DNA of 64,000 nucleotides from Tolypeutes matacus (GCA_026826555.1 JAKSZT010054583.1:174606-238605), one strand, 5' to 3'. Positions 24,837-37,685 are shown, numbered from the stretch's first letter. Numbers and translations: made by a program. The notes: generated by a model from the letters alone, not told the origin.

Positions 24837-25243
24837 GGAAGCAGATGTGGCTCAAGCAACTGGGCTCCCATCTACCATATAGGAGGTCCAGGATTCGATT
24901 CCTGGGGCCTCCGGGTGAAGGCAAAATGGCCCACGCAGCAAGCTGGCCCATGCGGAGTGCTGGCCCACATGGAGAGCTGGCGCAGCAAGATGACACAACA
25001 AAAAGAGACACAGTGGAGAGACAATAAGAGACTCAACAGACCAGGGAGCTGAGGTGGCTCATGAGACTGAGTGCCTCTCTCCCACTCTAGAAGGTCCCAG
25101 GATGGGTTCCCAGTGCCACCTAAAGAGAAGACAAGCAGACACAGAAGAACACACAACAAATGGGCACAGAGCAGACAACGAGGGGGTAAGGGGGAGGAGA
25201 GAAATAAATAAATAATCTTTAAAAAAAAAGAAAGAAAGAAAGA
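24837..25243 (+). mobile_element. DAS-like dimeric SINE 2
   Basis: The head 'gaagcagatgtggctcaag' is an A-box-like start and 'ggattcgattcctggggc' contains a B-box-like word. A second tRNA-like unit follows from about 25047 ('gagctgaggtggctcatgag'), so the element is a dimer. Between the two lie degenerate 'agctggcccatg'-type repeats. The tail is A-rich and ends in (GAAA)n. Target duplications 'aagatcactcagg' (24825-24837) and 'aagatcaatcagg' (25244-25256) differ at one base. Confidence 0.9.
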
Positions 25244-25256
25244 AAGATCAATCAGG

Positions 25257-26296
25257 CTGCAATTTTGAAAATGTTTTTGAGTGAGGATATGGCTGTGAAG
25301 CAGGAAGAATAAATAAGAGTTTACTGAAGTAAACTTGGTGAGAGGTAATAATGGCCTACACTGCTGGTCTTCAAATATTTTTCCCTGAACATCCCCAGAA
25401 GAATTTAGTAAAATTAGATATTCTTCCATATACTAATGAATTGACATAAAAATTGTAATAAGTTTAAATAGTTGAAAGAAGTAATTTTCAGCATGTTGTA
25501 AATTGTGATCCTTTGAAAGAAGTCTGCTGCATCAGACTTAAATGTATTCATTAGTCTAAATAATATTGAAATTTGATGCTCACCATTATCCACTTAAAAG
25601 TATTTGAAATAGCTCCTCTATAACTTTTGAAAATTTTTTGTGGCTCATTTTTCTTCTGAATTCATATTTCTATTCCCATGGAATTGCATCTTATTATTAC
25701 ATATCTTATGCTTAAAATATTTTAATGTTATACTATCATATTTCATAATTATAAAATATGTTTATAAATTATTTTTTGTTCAATTTCCTATACTAGTAAG
25801 TTTCTAATTATTAATTTTTCTTCTAGATTGAGTTGCCTTAACCTTTTTATTAATGTCCAATTGTCCAAAATACTCAAATTTAAATTCTGACAAATTGTTA
25901 ATGACAAAAAAGTACAACTTAATTGGAAATGCATTGCTTAACATGATAGATGGAATTTTAAATTTTAATTAATTCCTCCATGCTGGGAAGAATATAACTT
26001 ATTGCCAGAATGAGACAGGGTTTAGTTGTAATTCTATTTTAATTTCTCATTTTTATAGATATGAACTAGTAGAAGAGGATGAAGTGTTGTATTATAACTC
26101 TTTTCTCTTCAGGACAGTTCCAAGCCCACTTTTAAAGTTTTTCACCTAATTGAGACAGGTCCAGGCAGGATAACTTCCTTCCTGATCAACTCATAATTAA
26201 CTAATTAGAGACCTTAATTAGATATGCAATGTCTTTTCACTTTTTGCCATGTATCATGGCCCATTCAAGGGGAGGACAATGTATAGGGAATATACA
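25257..26296. other. AT-rich intergenic sequence
   Basis: The first ~120 bases continue the old repeat cut by SINE 2. After that nothing is named. A cluster of homeodomain-type TAATTA/TAATTAG words lies at 26192-26221. Confidence 0.45.
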
Positions 26297-26384
26297 AAAG
26301 GATAAGGACTAGTTAATCAAATGATGGCATATGATGAATGATACAGTAATATGGCATCATTTGATTAACTGGTCCTTATCCTTT
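26297..26384. repeat. Long inverted repeat / hairpin (36-bp arms, 16-base loop)
   Basis: Arms 26297-26332 and 26349-26384 are reverse complements at 34 of 36 positions (mismatches at arm positions 14 and 31 from the left end). The loop is 26333-26348. The left arm begins 'aaaggataaggactagtt'; the right ends 'ggtccttatccttt'. It could be a miniature inverted-repeat transposon, a local inverted duplication, or a small-RNA hairpin. Confidence 0.95.
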
Positions 26385-27475
26385 CACCTTATCATAAATA
26401 TACCTGATTCAAGTTTTAGTAATATTTATGAGTGCTAGTGTTTCAGGTTTGAATGAGTCAAATAATTCACCTTTCACAACTTTTTACTTTCAACTTTCAC
26501 AACTGAAGACTGCTTTTTCTTGTCCCTGTCACTGAAAAATCCATTAATATTATTATCATTTCAATTATTCTTCTCTGAAACTTTTCCGACTTTATTATAT
26601 TTTCCTTGAAATACAATAGCCACTATATACTATATAAAATTTACATTAATTTTTCTCTAATTCCATAAAGAATATTGAACAGAAATTTACCTTTTGGCCA
26701 TTAAACACATTTGGTGAAACATAATTCAACAAATCCAATTCCTCTTTAAAAACATATGTTGCATACTCTATATTAGTCTGTCGCTGTGCTGGTATATAAA
26801 CCTGAAAAGACTCTCTTCTATTTTCAAGTTTTCAAATTTCCTCATGATACATTGTGATAATTTTTAATATTTTGCTTTTATATGTCTTGCAAGATAATAA
26901 CAACTCATATCATCATTAAATATATATAAATTATTTTTGCACAAACACTAACCACTTCAAAGTTCTTTAACATCTGCCAACTTAAAGAATTTATGAGATT
27001 TTCTTGAAAATTCTCATTTGAGTGGGAATTTCCCATATTAAAGATTTCTTCTTCTTCTGCAAACTTCAGAAATGTGACTACATTTCTTTCAGCTTATTTA
27101 CAAAACACCATATACAGTTGCTCCTATCACTGATCCTTAGAGGATTCTATGGTTAAATTTTCCTATTCAGAAAGAATTATTTATTTGTGATTACATTTTG
27201 ATGGCTTTTAAAAAATTTATCAAAATTGCAGAGCTACTTTTCTTACATGTCCTTATTTATCATACAATTAATGTGTAATTACTTTTAATTGTATGACTAA
27301 GTGAAATGCTATTGAAATTAACAGAAATTTTAATAAGGAATTTTCATTTATGGAACCCTGCAATGGTGGCCTGAAATATTTTCTTCAGTGCAGGAAAATA
27401 AATGGGAAAGCAGTTAAGGAAGCATCCTTATGTTATTGAATCCAGGGATTAGAGTTTGGAGGCCATTTTGTCTTG
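26385..27475. other. AT-rich intergenic sequence
   Basis: No gene or named repeat is seen. Long A/T-rich text, possibly very old LINE remains. Confidence 0.45.
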
Positions 27476-27483
27476 GCACCATC

Positions 27484-27616
27484 TTTTTTTTTTTTTTTTT
27501 TTTTTTTAAAGACTTTTTTTTTTTTTTTTTTTTTTACCGGTAGGTCCTGGGGATCAAACCCGGGTCCCTCCATATGGGAGACGGACGCCCAACCAGTTGA
27601 GCCACATCCGACCCCT
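27484..27616 (-). mobile_element. DAS-like monomeric SINE 3
   Basis: Minus-strand SINE consisting only of a tRNA-like head and an A tail: two T runs (27484-27507, 27514-27535) and then a body ending 'gagccacatccgacccc'. The reversed B box is in 'ggatcaaacccgggtccc'. A perfect 11-bp target duplication 'gcaccatcttt' lies at 27476-27486 and 27617-27627. It is much shorter than SINEs 2 and 5 and lacks their second unit. Confidence 0.9.
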
Positions 27617-27829
27617 GCACCATCTTTAACTAATAATAAGTTCCTCAAACATACTCTGGAGACTCCTAGAGGCCTTTTGTTCTACTTCCTGAGGACTGAC
27701 ACTGGCATAGGCTCTGAGATTCTGTGTGAGGTGCTTGGGATCATTTTGACCTGGATGAGTCATTGTCAGCAGCCAAAGGAAGGGTGATATTTATTTCTTC
27801 ACACAGCTTCAATCTGTTGTCTATTGTCC

Positions 27830-29400
27830 TTTCCTTTCAACCTGCAGAACTCTCTTTACCATTTCTAATAGGGCTTGACTAGTGGTGATGAACTCCCTCA
27901 ACCTTTGTTCATCTGGGAATGTCTTATCTCTCCCTCATTTTTCAAAGACATTTTTGTTGGATATAGAATTCTTGGTTGGCAATTTTTTGCTTTCAGTACT
28001 TTAAATATGTCATCCCCCTGCCTTCTTGCCTCCATGATTTCCAATGAGAAATCAGCACTTACTCTTACTGAGGCTTCCTTATATGTGATATGTTGCTTCT
28101 CTCTTGTAGCTTTCAAAATTCTCTCTTAATCTTTAGCATTAGACAGTTTGAGTATAACATGGTGCAGTGTGGGTCCATATGGGTTTATCCCATTTGGAGT
28201 TTACTGAGCATCTTGGATGTGTAGATGCTTTTTGTTATATTTGGGAAGATTTTAGTCATTATTTCTTTGAAGGTTCTCTCTGCCTCTCTCTCTTCTTCTG
28301 AGACTCCAACAATGTGAAGAATTGATGGTGTTCCATGGGTTCCTCAAGCTCTGTTCACTTTTCTTCATTCTTTATTCCTTTTGCTCCTTAGATTGGATGA
28401 TTTCAATTATTTTATCTTTAAGTTTACCCATTCTTTCCTCTGTCAGCTCCAACCTGCTACTGAACCTTCTAGGGAACTTTTAATTTCTTTTACTATGGTT
28501 TTCAGTTCTGGTTCATCTTTATAATTTCCATGTCTCTATTGATATTCTCTTTGTGTTCATCTGTTGTTTTCCTGATTTCCTTTAGTTATTTGTCTGTGTT
28601 TTCCTTTATCTCTTTGAACATATTTAGGACCTTTTTTGTGCAATTTTGTATAGTATATCTCAGGACTGTCTTTTGCTTTGGCCTTTGCTTTGCCCATCAC
28701 TTCCTGTTTCTTTGTATGTTTTGTGGTCTTTTGTTGAAACCTGTAAATTTTTATATTTTAATGAGATATCACTGGAATTTAGACTTAAAAAAAAGGGGGG
28801 GGGGAAAGTCTGCAGGTTGACCTGTGCAAATGGTTTCCTCAGGGCTTATCCATAAAAAGAGTTCGGAGAATAGCTTGAGGCCAAAGTGTAGGGACCACCA
28901 TGAACCCTCCTGTGCATGCCATGCATTTTGCCTTGGTCATGTGCATGTGACCTAGGAATCCCCCCATTTACATGATTCCTGGGCACTGCACTATTTATCC
29001 TACAGCCAAATATCCCTTCTCTCAGGCAGCCACTCTCTGAGCTGCCTTCTACATTCAGGGCAAGCTTTGACATGATGAGTCCCTCAGGCCACACCAGACA
29101 GATTGGGCCAGACATACATGCTCCCAAAATGTGTATGAGGGTTACTCTGCTCCCTCTGGAACCAGGACCTGGCATCCACACTCAGGCCAGCTCTGCCAAG
29201 CCAGTGAGGCGCCAGCCAGGATGCCAGGAGATCCTGCTGCTTTATGTAGACTTCGTGATTCAGCACTTGCCTTCTTATAGCAGTCCATTATCTGTTTCCT
29301 GGAGATTTGAGAAAGATGCTTTTGCCAGTTATTGCAGGTTGTTCAAAGCTTCTGTGGAAGGTGGGAGGGAGCCCTGAAGTGTCTCACTCCGCCAAATTGA
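27830..29400 (-). mobile_element. Antisense L1 fragment: ORF1 and 5' UTR
   Basis: The minus-strand frame at 27898-28116 is clearly L1 ORF1p C-terminal domain. Upstream in the sense direction (28117-28760) the text is the typical reversed ORF1 region ('ggatatagaattcttggttgg', 'cttggatgtgtagatgctttt') broken by stops. 28790-29400 is more GC-rich and fits a 5' UTR. A G run (28793-28803) lies within. ORF2 is absent here. The ends are approximate. Confidence 0.75.
27898..28116 (-). pseudogene. L1 ORF1p C-terminal domain fossil
   Basis: A 72-codon open stretch. It includes 'ITYKEASVRVSADFSLE', 'ARRQGDDIFKVLKAKNCQPR' and 'ILYPTKMSLKNEGEI', the hallmark strand/helix text of the L1 ORF1p nucleic-acid-binding C-terminal domain. 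The full protein is about 340 residues; only this part is open. It is a dead fragment with no function of its own. Confidence 0.85.
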
Positions 29401-29579
29401 TACGGTGTGGCTTGATGCCTTTTTGTAAAGTCAGAAATTTCTGTGAAGTGCCCAACGAAATATTTAAAGGTTTTTCTATAGAATCATGATAAATTAAGAA
29501 CATAAGTTTAATTCCCACTAGTTTTCTCCTTGACTTTTTTCCTCCTATTCAGAGATAATTTATTACACTATTTCATTAT

Positions 29580-30115
29580 GTAAGTCAGATTTATTAACCA
29601 CTAATATATTTTCTATCTCTATGGATTTGCCAATTCTGGATAGTATATATAAATGAAACCATACAATATGGGATCTATTATGATTTTCTTCTTTCACTTA
29701 GCTTAATGTTTTCATTCATTTTGTATCCTGCATCACAACTTAATTTTTTTATTGCCAAATAATATTCCATCGTGTGGATAAACTACAATTTCTATTTCTG
29801 TTCGTCAGTTAATGGACATTCCACTTTTGCGTTACTATGAATAATTTAGCTATGAAGGTTTTTGCATGGATGTATGTTTTTATTTCTTTTGTGTATATAC
29901 TTAGGAGTGGACCTGCTGTGCCATAACTCTATGCTTAAATTTTTAAAAGGTACTGCCAAAGTGTTTTCCAAAGTAACTGCACCATTTTACGTTCTCACCA
30001 GCAATGGATGAACATTTCAATTCCTCTGCATCCTCACTAAACCTTGTTCTTGTTGGTCTTTTTGACTATAATCATCATAGTGGGTATGAAGTAATAGCTT
30101 ATGGATTTGGTTGGC
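29580..30115 (-). mobile_element. Antisense L1 3'-region fragment (old L1M type)
   Basis: 'ttattgccaaataatattccatcg', 'gtatatacttaggagtggac' and 'tgcaccattttacgttctcacc' are the reversed 3' part of mammalian L1. It is decayed, with no open frame. It is probably a separate insertion from 27830-29400, because a 3' piece lies beyond a 5' piece. Confidence 0.75.
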
Positions 30116-30835
30116 AAGGTTTTTCCGGAGCTCATCTGTTTTGGGTAATACTTGGCCAAATGCAACCAATAATAACCAATACACATTAGGAGACTTTTTA
30201 ACCTCTTCCCTTAGAGATGTTACCAAGAAATCATTTGATTTGGTTCCCAGGTTTATGCAAGCAACATCTTTAAAAAATATTTTGCCGCTGCTTTACATGA
30301 ATCATGTTCTTTCCAGCCTCTATTAGTTTCTTCACTGCCTACCATCTGACCACATGTAGGATTTGTTTTGATTTTTCAGTAGCACCCCTCTTCAGGGTCA
30401 CAATATGCCACTCTATTCTCTATTTATAAAAATTCCCAATATTTGTTTCAACCTAAAGGGTTCATTTCTTGTTCAGATCACAATATGATGTGAGTTGTCT
30501 GGTCCACTTTCATCTTGTGGCTATGCGTTTGGAATGTGTGGCCTCCAGGGCCACTGTGTTAGGAAAACAGAAGGTTGGAAGACTTTTTAAACGGCCAGGT
30601 CTAGAAAATTACTTTACAATATTTCTGTCCACGTTCCACTGGCAAGAAACTGCTCAAAAGGCCCCAACCTAAATGCAAGGGAGGACAGAAGTGTGGAAAA
30701 GAAAAATAAAAGTAAACTTATAGTCTCTGCCAATTGTTAAAACATATTATCATCTTAAAATCAATAAGAAATTTTTACTTTACCAAAGCCTCCTTTCATA
30801 TCTTAGCACTGTCAAGCACAAATCCATTTCATTCA
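30116..30835. other. Intergenic sequence, unassigned
   Basis: No gene is seen. The plus-strand frames here are short and have no recognisable domain. Confidence 0.45.
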
Positions 30836-30850
30836 TTAACTAATGTTCTT

Positions 30851-31037
30851 TTTTTTTTTTTTTTTTAAAGATTTTATTTATTTATTCATTTATCCCCCCC
30901 TTGCTGCTTGTGCTCGCTGGGTCAGCTAACCACGCCATGCGGGCGGGCTTGCCTTCACCAGGAGGCCCCGGGAACCGAACCCAGGGCCTCCCATATGGTA
31001 AACTGGAGCCCTACTGATTGAGCCACAGCTGCTTCCC
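30851..31037 (-). mobile_element. DAS-like SINE 4
   Basis: T run followed by 'aaagattttatttatttatt', a GC-rich body and 'gagccacagctgcttccc'. A perfect 15-bp duplication 'ttaactaatgttctt' lies at 30836-30850 and 31038-31052. The reversed B box is in 'gggaaccgaacccagg'. Intermediate length: one tRNA-like unit plus a linker. Confidence 0.9.
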
Positions 31038-31052
31038 TTAACTAATGTTCTT

Positions 31053-31833
31053 ATTTTAAAAATATTTATTCAGTACATATTATATGCTTAGAAATGGGAA
31101 GTGCTTAGAAAACAAAGATAAGAAATATTGGAGATAGATATATAAATAATAAAAATGCAACATAATATGGATATTATTATATAGAACGCTAGAGGATACA
31201 ACAAGAGATAGTGTTAACTCTCTCTTGGGCAGTTAGAGAAGTTCAGGTTTTAATTCTCAAGCCAAAGGAAGGGACACATAGATCGTGTCTTAAAGAAATA
31301 GTTGTTTTCTAGACAGAGAAGGGATAATGGCCTTAAAGATTGAAAATAATTGAGACAGTCAGATTTAAAAGCAATAAATCAAGTTAAATCTTAGTGACTC
31401 CTGAATATGTCAAGTTCTTGACTGTGCATTTATAAAGTATGTATGCTTAATAGCAGCTCCATGCATCTAAATATTACCCTATCAACCTGAAATGAATTTC
31501 CCCAGTCACCTTGATTAGAGCACATAGGTAAATGTATGCATGTTTTAAAAGGATCAGTATTAGGATTCATAGTATACTAGAGACCCAGAATTTAAGGTTA
31601 GCATATTCAGAATTTTTCTTCTAATATATATGCATTTTCCTTAATACTTTGTTAGATATTTAGTAATATAAAATGGAGCAATGGTAGTCTCTATGTAAAG
31701 GGAGAAGAGAGATGGATTTTCTGAGTTTATCATTTATTTATTATTATTATTTACTTTGTCATTGGTGGTACTTTATGTTGCTTTAGTATAGAGGAAATGC
31801 CATTGGGGTACATCTTAGTTTGAACATTGCTTA
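31053..31833. other. AT-rich intergenic sequence
   Basis: No gene or confident repeat. A small TTA iteration lies near 31732-31752. Confidence 0.5.
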
Positions 31834-31838
31834 CGGGA

Positions 31839-32279
31839 TGTATTAGTCAGGGTTCTCTCGGGAAACAGAATCAGCAGGAGATATCTATCAATAATATGAA
31901 ATTTTAAAAGAGTCTCTCACGCGACCGTGGGGATGCACAAGTCCAGGTTCTGCAGGCAGGCTGCAAACCAGGGGCTCCGATGAAAGCCCGTTGATGAGTT
32001 TCTGGGAGAAGTTGCCTGTCCAATGACGAGCTGGGAAATTCTCTCTGAATGTTGAAATCACTTCCACTTTTAAGTCATTCAACTGATTGGATGAAAGCAC
32101 CACCCATTGAAAATGTAATCTCCTTGATTGATGCAGATGTAATCAGCCATCCATGCAGTAAACTCACTGGTGATTGAAGTCCATAACTGCTCTTGTATTA
32201 CAATTAGCCCAGTGCTTGCTGGAACAAATACCTGGACACAACTACTTGGCCGAGTTGACACATTAGCCTAACCATCACA
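31839..32279 (-). mobile_element. Solo LTR (ERVL/MaLR class) with perfect target duplication
   Basis: It opens 'tgtattagtcagggttctct' and closes 'cctaaccatcaca', with 'cggga' on both sides (31834-31838 and 32280-32284). Read on the minus strand the end 'gagaaccctgactaataca' is a familiar mammalian LTR 3' terminus. 441 bp, no internal retroviral sequence. Confidence 0.85.
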
Positions 32280-32500
32280 CGGGAACTGCTGTGATTTGTG
32301 GCTTTGCCTCTCTTAAAAACTACTGGAAACATTATTTGCTTTGAGAAATTAAAAGTATAATTAACCAAAAGTCACAACTTATTAGATAATGGTTCCTGTT
32401 TCTATTTTTGTTTGTTTTGATTTCTAAAGCAATTACTTTCTCCCAGTGCATGAGAAGATCTTTACTACCATAAAGAAAAATAATCATCCTGATGGAAGCT

Positions 32501-32588
32501 TGTATCTATCCATCTATCATCTATCTATATCTATATCTGTATCTGTATCTATATCTATCTATATCATCTATATTTATTTACCTATACA
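32501..32588. repeat. Interrupted (TATC)n / (TATCTA)n microsatellite
   Basis: Alternating 'tatc' and 'tatatc' units with several interruptions. Confidence 0.9.
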
Positions 32589-33914
32589 TACCGATTTATT
32601 TATTTATTAGAAAAAAGTGGCCATTTGAATGCTTACTTTCCTCTATAAAGAAGCAAATAAGATTTTTTTTTCTCATTAAACTTTGTTTTAATGGGTCTCA
32701 AAATTCTGTGACAGATTTTTGGTCAAGTAGTTTGCATTTAAAAATTACTAACTTTGAAAATTAGTAACTTAAAACTACCAATAAGATTTTAATTGGAACA
32801 GACATTTGTGATTTGTAAGTTAAGTTGCACAGCAAATCCTACAACCCACTCTGTTATTAGAATTAGAGAGTGGATCTGTTTTTATTGTTATTGATATTTG
32901 AAAATACTTTAGAAGTTATCTAACCCAGCTTCCTCTGAAATTAATAATGTCTTATTCAAAACCTCCTGACAATGCAAGGATGCTTACTGTAGTAAATGCT
33001 TTTTAAGCTCCATTATTGTGTGGCCACAGGCTCTAGTAACTATCATTAACTTGTTGAACCATAAAAAGATCAGTTAGGAAAATTTATTTCCTTTGTGTAA
33101 GGTGTGTAATTTATATAGAAAGAATTTCAAATATCTTTTTTAAAATGTTTTTATTTCACTCAAGTGTGACAGGTCATTCATATCCAAGTCTTTTCAAACA
33201 ACTCAACTAGCCCAATATTTTCTACACTTTGTATCATTTAAATTATATTTGAATACACTCAGAGAGATTTCCACAGTCAACCAAAACAAAATATGTGGAA
33301 ACTTTTGTCCAAATCTAACACAAATTCATTTCTTAAAATTAGAAATGATAAATCAATATCGGGGAACAATATTTATTTAAGTAAATTAATAGGATTGTGT
33401 ACAAGTGTTCAAAATTGACTTGCATAAAAAATTATTGGTAGTGTAAGTCCAATTTCTAAAACATATCAGGGCACATTTCAGAGAGAATATGAGTGTTGTG
33501 TAAGTGAAAGCGAGAGGATCTGAGCATTGTGTAACCCACTATATCGTATATGCAATTACTTTATGTAGGATATTTTTTTAATGCATTAAACTCATAAAAT
33601 GTCAATGAAATTATAAGTTTATTCATGTATTTTTACTGCTGAGAGTGTTAGGTTTGTATTATTTGTAACATGCTGCTAGATTAGATTCTTTTGTTTGTTT
33701 CCCCCTCCACCCCCAGTATTAATATCTTCTAAAGGATATCTGCTTTCTTCTTCATTTGTCATAAGGATTAAATAAGTTAATTATGGGGACCACTGGATCA
33801 GAGTGTGTGTTTATAATTATTACCAGTGATTCCTCAGTATGTATTTGAGTGAGTGAATCATAAAGTAATTATCTAATTACATTGTTGTTGATTTTTAGCT
33901 AGTCCTATTTATTT
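32589..33914. other. AT-rich intergenic sequence
   Basis: No gene or confidently named repeat is seen. Confidence 0.5.
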
Positions 33915-34060
33915 ATGTAGCAGGTAACTTTGTGTAAAGCACTGTGCTAGATACCATGGGATCTAAACATATGAATATAACTGTATACATCTTGAAAAGG
34001 TTTATAAGTCATGGTAGGCCAAAAAGGCAGCTATTTAACTAATAGAGTTTTAGTTTTATG
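33915..34060 (+). mobile_element. L2-like relic
   Basis: 'gtaaagcactgtgctagataccatgggatc' fits the ancient LINE layout. Short and decayed. Confidence 0.45.
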
Positions 34061-34599
34061 TTATCCTGCCTCTCCTAAATCTAAAGCTACATTCCAGCAT
34101 TCATTGAGTCATAGCTTCTAGTTAAGTGATTTTCTCTTAAAATCCCTTGTTCAACTCTTAAGATGCCAATTGGTAATAGTAGCAGTGGAAGCCATGATGA
34201 TCTGTTATCACAATAGCATGAATGACTTTGTTGTACTGGTCAGTATCAACACAAAGTTCTGGTGAATAGCACATACAATCTTTATACTTTGATTAGTAGT
34301 GAGTACAGAGGGAAGAGAAAAGAAATTCATTAGCAGTAAGAATATTTTTTAATATTAAAATTTGAAGACGCCCCTGTATGATCGTAATTTGGCTTTTATC
34401 TATTTAGTCCAGAGAAAGGCTTGATACTCATGTTGATTTTGAGATCTATTACAATCATTTCCAGGTTGAGAATCACCATATTTTTAGACAATACCATGGG
34501 GGTGGAGACACAGATTCAGGTCATGTTACCTATAAGGCTAAAAGTCAGAATAAAGCCTAGAAGCGCTGAGGAGCAATATCTATAACTAATCTTTGGAAG

Positions 34600-34960
34600 G
34601 CAGCATGCTCAAAACAAAGCGTGGTCTCCGTAATAGCGTTTCTCTTTTCCTTTCCACAGCCCCACTTCCCCTGCACTCTTCTGCAGGCTCATGGAACTAC
34701 TTTGAGCTCCCTAAAACTTTCGTTTTCACACTTGGCTCCTCTTGATCCGTTTGCACATGCTCTATTCTGTTTTTGTACGCTGTCATCAAACTCTCACCTC
34801 AGCCTCATCATCCCTTCGGTGCCATTTACTTTTCTATTCATATCAGTAGATTATAAAGTCCATGTGGATTGAGACCAACTGTGTTTTCTGATACCACAGT
34901 GTTTCTGCAGCCATAACCTCACAACTTGGATTAGTCTTCACCTCCTAGTACTCTGCTAGA
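34600..34960 (+). mobile_element. L2-like relic
   Basis: A pyrimidine-rich stretch with 'tcaaactctcacctcagcctcatcatccc' and 'gattataaagtccatgtggattgagac', consistent with the L2 3' half. An 83-codon frame at 34621-34872 is a by-product of this composition. Confidence 0.5.
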
Positions 34961-36779
34961 ATGCGGTAGATGGTTTACAATAAAACAAGATGAAATGAAT
35001 AAAACTCTACCCAATTCAGTTTTGCTTAGTTGGATCCTGAGGTCAGTTGCTTCCTATTTAGAGTTTTTCTAATACTGTGCTATCATTATGCCTTTCAGAT
35101 TCTTTCCAAAAATATTAAAGTCCATAATTATGTAAAAATTGGAAAAACTTTATAATTAAATCTTATTAATTTTGAGTGAAATGCTACTGAAAATTGACAA
35201 ATGAGTGTTTTAGATAGTGTGCAAAGCACAAAATTAGACCCTAATAATTTAACTAATATTCTATAAGATTTATTTTAAGAGCTCCCAAATACACATTCAT
35301 TTATCAAAAAAACTCAGGATAAACCTATCACTGTATTCCTTTCACACATAATATATATTATTATAATCAATTGATCAGAATGAACCATCACTCATAGGAA
35401 AGGATTATTATGTTGTTTCTTAATAAATGAGTTATATAGCTTATTTTTATGCTGCCAATTTGAAAAATCTAGTGTTTTTTTTTTATTTCATTTTGCTATC
35501 ATAGTTTGTAAACTGAACACAAATTAACTGTAACAACCACTGATTATTTTATCCCCTAGAGAAAATGTTGAAATGGAAAGAATTATTTTGAATTGCAAAT
35601 ACAAATAATATACTTTGATGACAATGCTTATTTTTATCATATAAAATGTGCATATCTTATTGGAATTATTCAAGGAATAAAGCAAAAGGAAATAAACACA
35701 AAATGACTGAATTGTGGAAAGAAGGAGCCAGAGAAGGCAGAATCTATTTATTATGGCAAAACTATTACACTGTCTAAAATGCCATTGTATTGAGGATTTT
35801 TTTCTCAATACTTGGGGAAAAAAACAAGATAATATGTACATGAGTTTAATATGTATTCTAAAGAGCCTTGAAATGTAACTCCAACCATAATGTTTCTTTC
35901 AACTTCCATTTCTTGATGGAAGACATTCATTAGTCCAGAATCAGAGAGATTGTAGACAGCAATTTCTTAAATGAACATTTCTAAGTTCTGAGCATCAGTT
36001 TTGGAGGGGAATCCGTAAATCAACTTTTAATCAATATTTATTGATTGAAAATACTGATGCTATGGTAGGAGTGGGGTGTGGGTAAAGGAATGCCAGAGAT
36101 TTATGAGAAAGAGTTCCTAAGTGAAGGAAGCTTACTGTCCGGTTATGCAGACCACGCACACATACACACACACAACGCACACACAAACACAAGTGAAAAG
36201 CCTAATAGATTGATGAGACCAGAGCATAAAGGTTTGATCTAAGTAGAAAGACTAATGAGAGCTGTGATCTCTTCTCAGTATAAGATTATTTTCATGTTCG
36301 GTTACACAGAACAAGAAAAACAATCAGCCAAGGATACAAGTGATTGAGTAGATGAAGTTCCTCACTGAGGCACGCCTGGAATGCATGGTCAGTCTTTCTG
36401 GAGGAGATATCCATGAGAGGATCCTGCCAGGTCAGAAAAGCATGTGTTAGGGTCTCACAACCTTTTATATTCTTACAAATCTCCATACATAAGTCTACCT
36501 GCTATTGTAAAAGGTAGGTCCTTGCTGGGAGACAGTTACATAACTAGTGCAAAGTTTCTAAGGAATCCATATTCGTGGGATTGCTGAGCCATATGGTCAT
36601 ATGGAGAACTTGGGTCTGTTAGAGAAACAAAAAGAAGCTAGAGGTTGATGAACATATGGGAAAGTGTCATGTAATGTTTTCAGGAGTAGGCTACAACTGT
36701 GATAGGTTGAGTCACTGAGGCCTTGATAAGACCTGATTATAATGAATATCCATTGTATGACTATAGGAAGGAAAGGACT
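34961..36779. other. AT-rich intergenic sequence with a short CA-rich tract
   Basis: No gene. Imperfect (CA)n at 36152-36192. Nothing else is named. Confidence 0.5.
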
Positions 36780-37460
36780 ATGGCTTACCATTTTGTCTTG
36801 CTTTGTTTTTTCTTAATTAGAGAAGTGGTGGGTTAACAGAGCAATCATTCATGAAATAACACAATTCACATATCTCACCCTATGATTAATACCTTGCATT
36901 GGTGTGGAGCATTTGTTACAATTGATGAAAGCATATTTTTATTATTGTACTATTAACTATAATCCATGGTTTAACTTAGGGTTCACTATTTAAATAAGTA
37001 ATTCCATGGATTTTTAAAAATTTTTATTCTGTTACCATATATCCAACCCAACATTTCTTCTTTGAACCACATTCAGATATGTATTTCAGTGCTATTAATT
37101 ATATTCACAATGTTGTGCTATTATCACCACCATCCATTACAAAAATATTTCCATTGTTCCAAATAGAAACCCTATGCATTTTAAGACTTAACTTTCCATT
37201 CTCTATCCCCACCCAATCCCCTGGTAAACTATAGTTTAGATTCTGACTATGAGTTTGCTATTCTAATTATTTCATATCAATGAGATTATACAGTATTTGT
37301 CCTTTTGTGGCTAGCTTATTTCACACAACATAATGTACTCAAGAGCCATCCATGTTACTGCATGTATCAGGACTTCATTCCTTTTGATGGTTGAATAATA
37401 CTTCCCTGTGTATATATACCACATTTTGTTTATCTCTTCATTGGTTGATGGACACTTGGG

Positions 37461-37685
37461 TCACTTCCATCTTTTGGCAATTGTGAATAATACCACAAAT
37501 ATCTGTTGAGTCCCTGCTTTCAATTCTTTTGGGTATATACCTATTAGTGGGATTGCCAGGTCATATGGTAATTCTATAATTAACTTTCTGTGGAACCGAA
37601 AACTGTCTTCCAGAGCAGCTGCACCATTTGAAATTAACATTATCACTGAATGAGTTTTTCTATTTTTCCATATCCTCTTCAACAC
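37461..37685 (-). pseudogene. L1 ORF2p C-terminal fossil
   Basis: The minus-strand frame contains 'PYDLAIPLIGIYPKELKAGT' and 'FTIAKRWK', the well-known C-terminal text of L1 ORF2p. It is cut off by stops on both sides. ORF2p is an endonuclease/reverse transcriptase of about 1,275 residues; this piece is beyond the catalytic domains and inert. Confidence 0.85.

Noticed and set aside
24837..24915. Genuine tRNA gene at the SINE head (A-box- and B-box-like words)
   Set aside because: It lacks a foldable full cloverleaf in this text, carries an A-rich tail and has a target duplication, so it is a tRNA-derived SINE.
27473..27787. 104-codon plus-strand frame starting MAPSFFFFFFFLK
   Set aside because: The start is a translated poly(T) tail of SINE 3 and the rest crosses the SINE body and flanking DNA.
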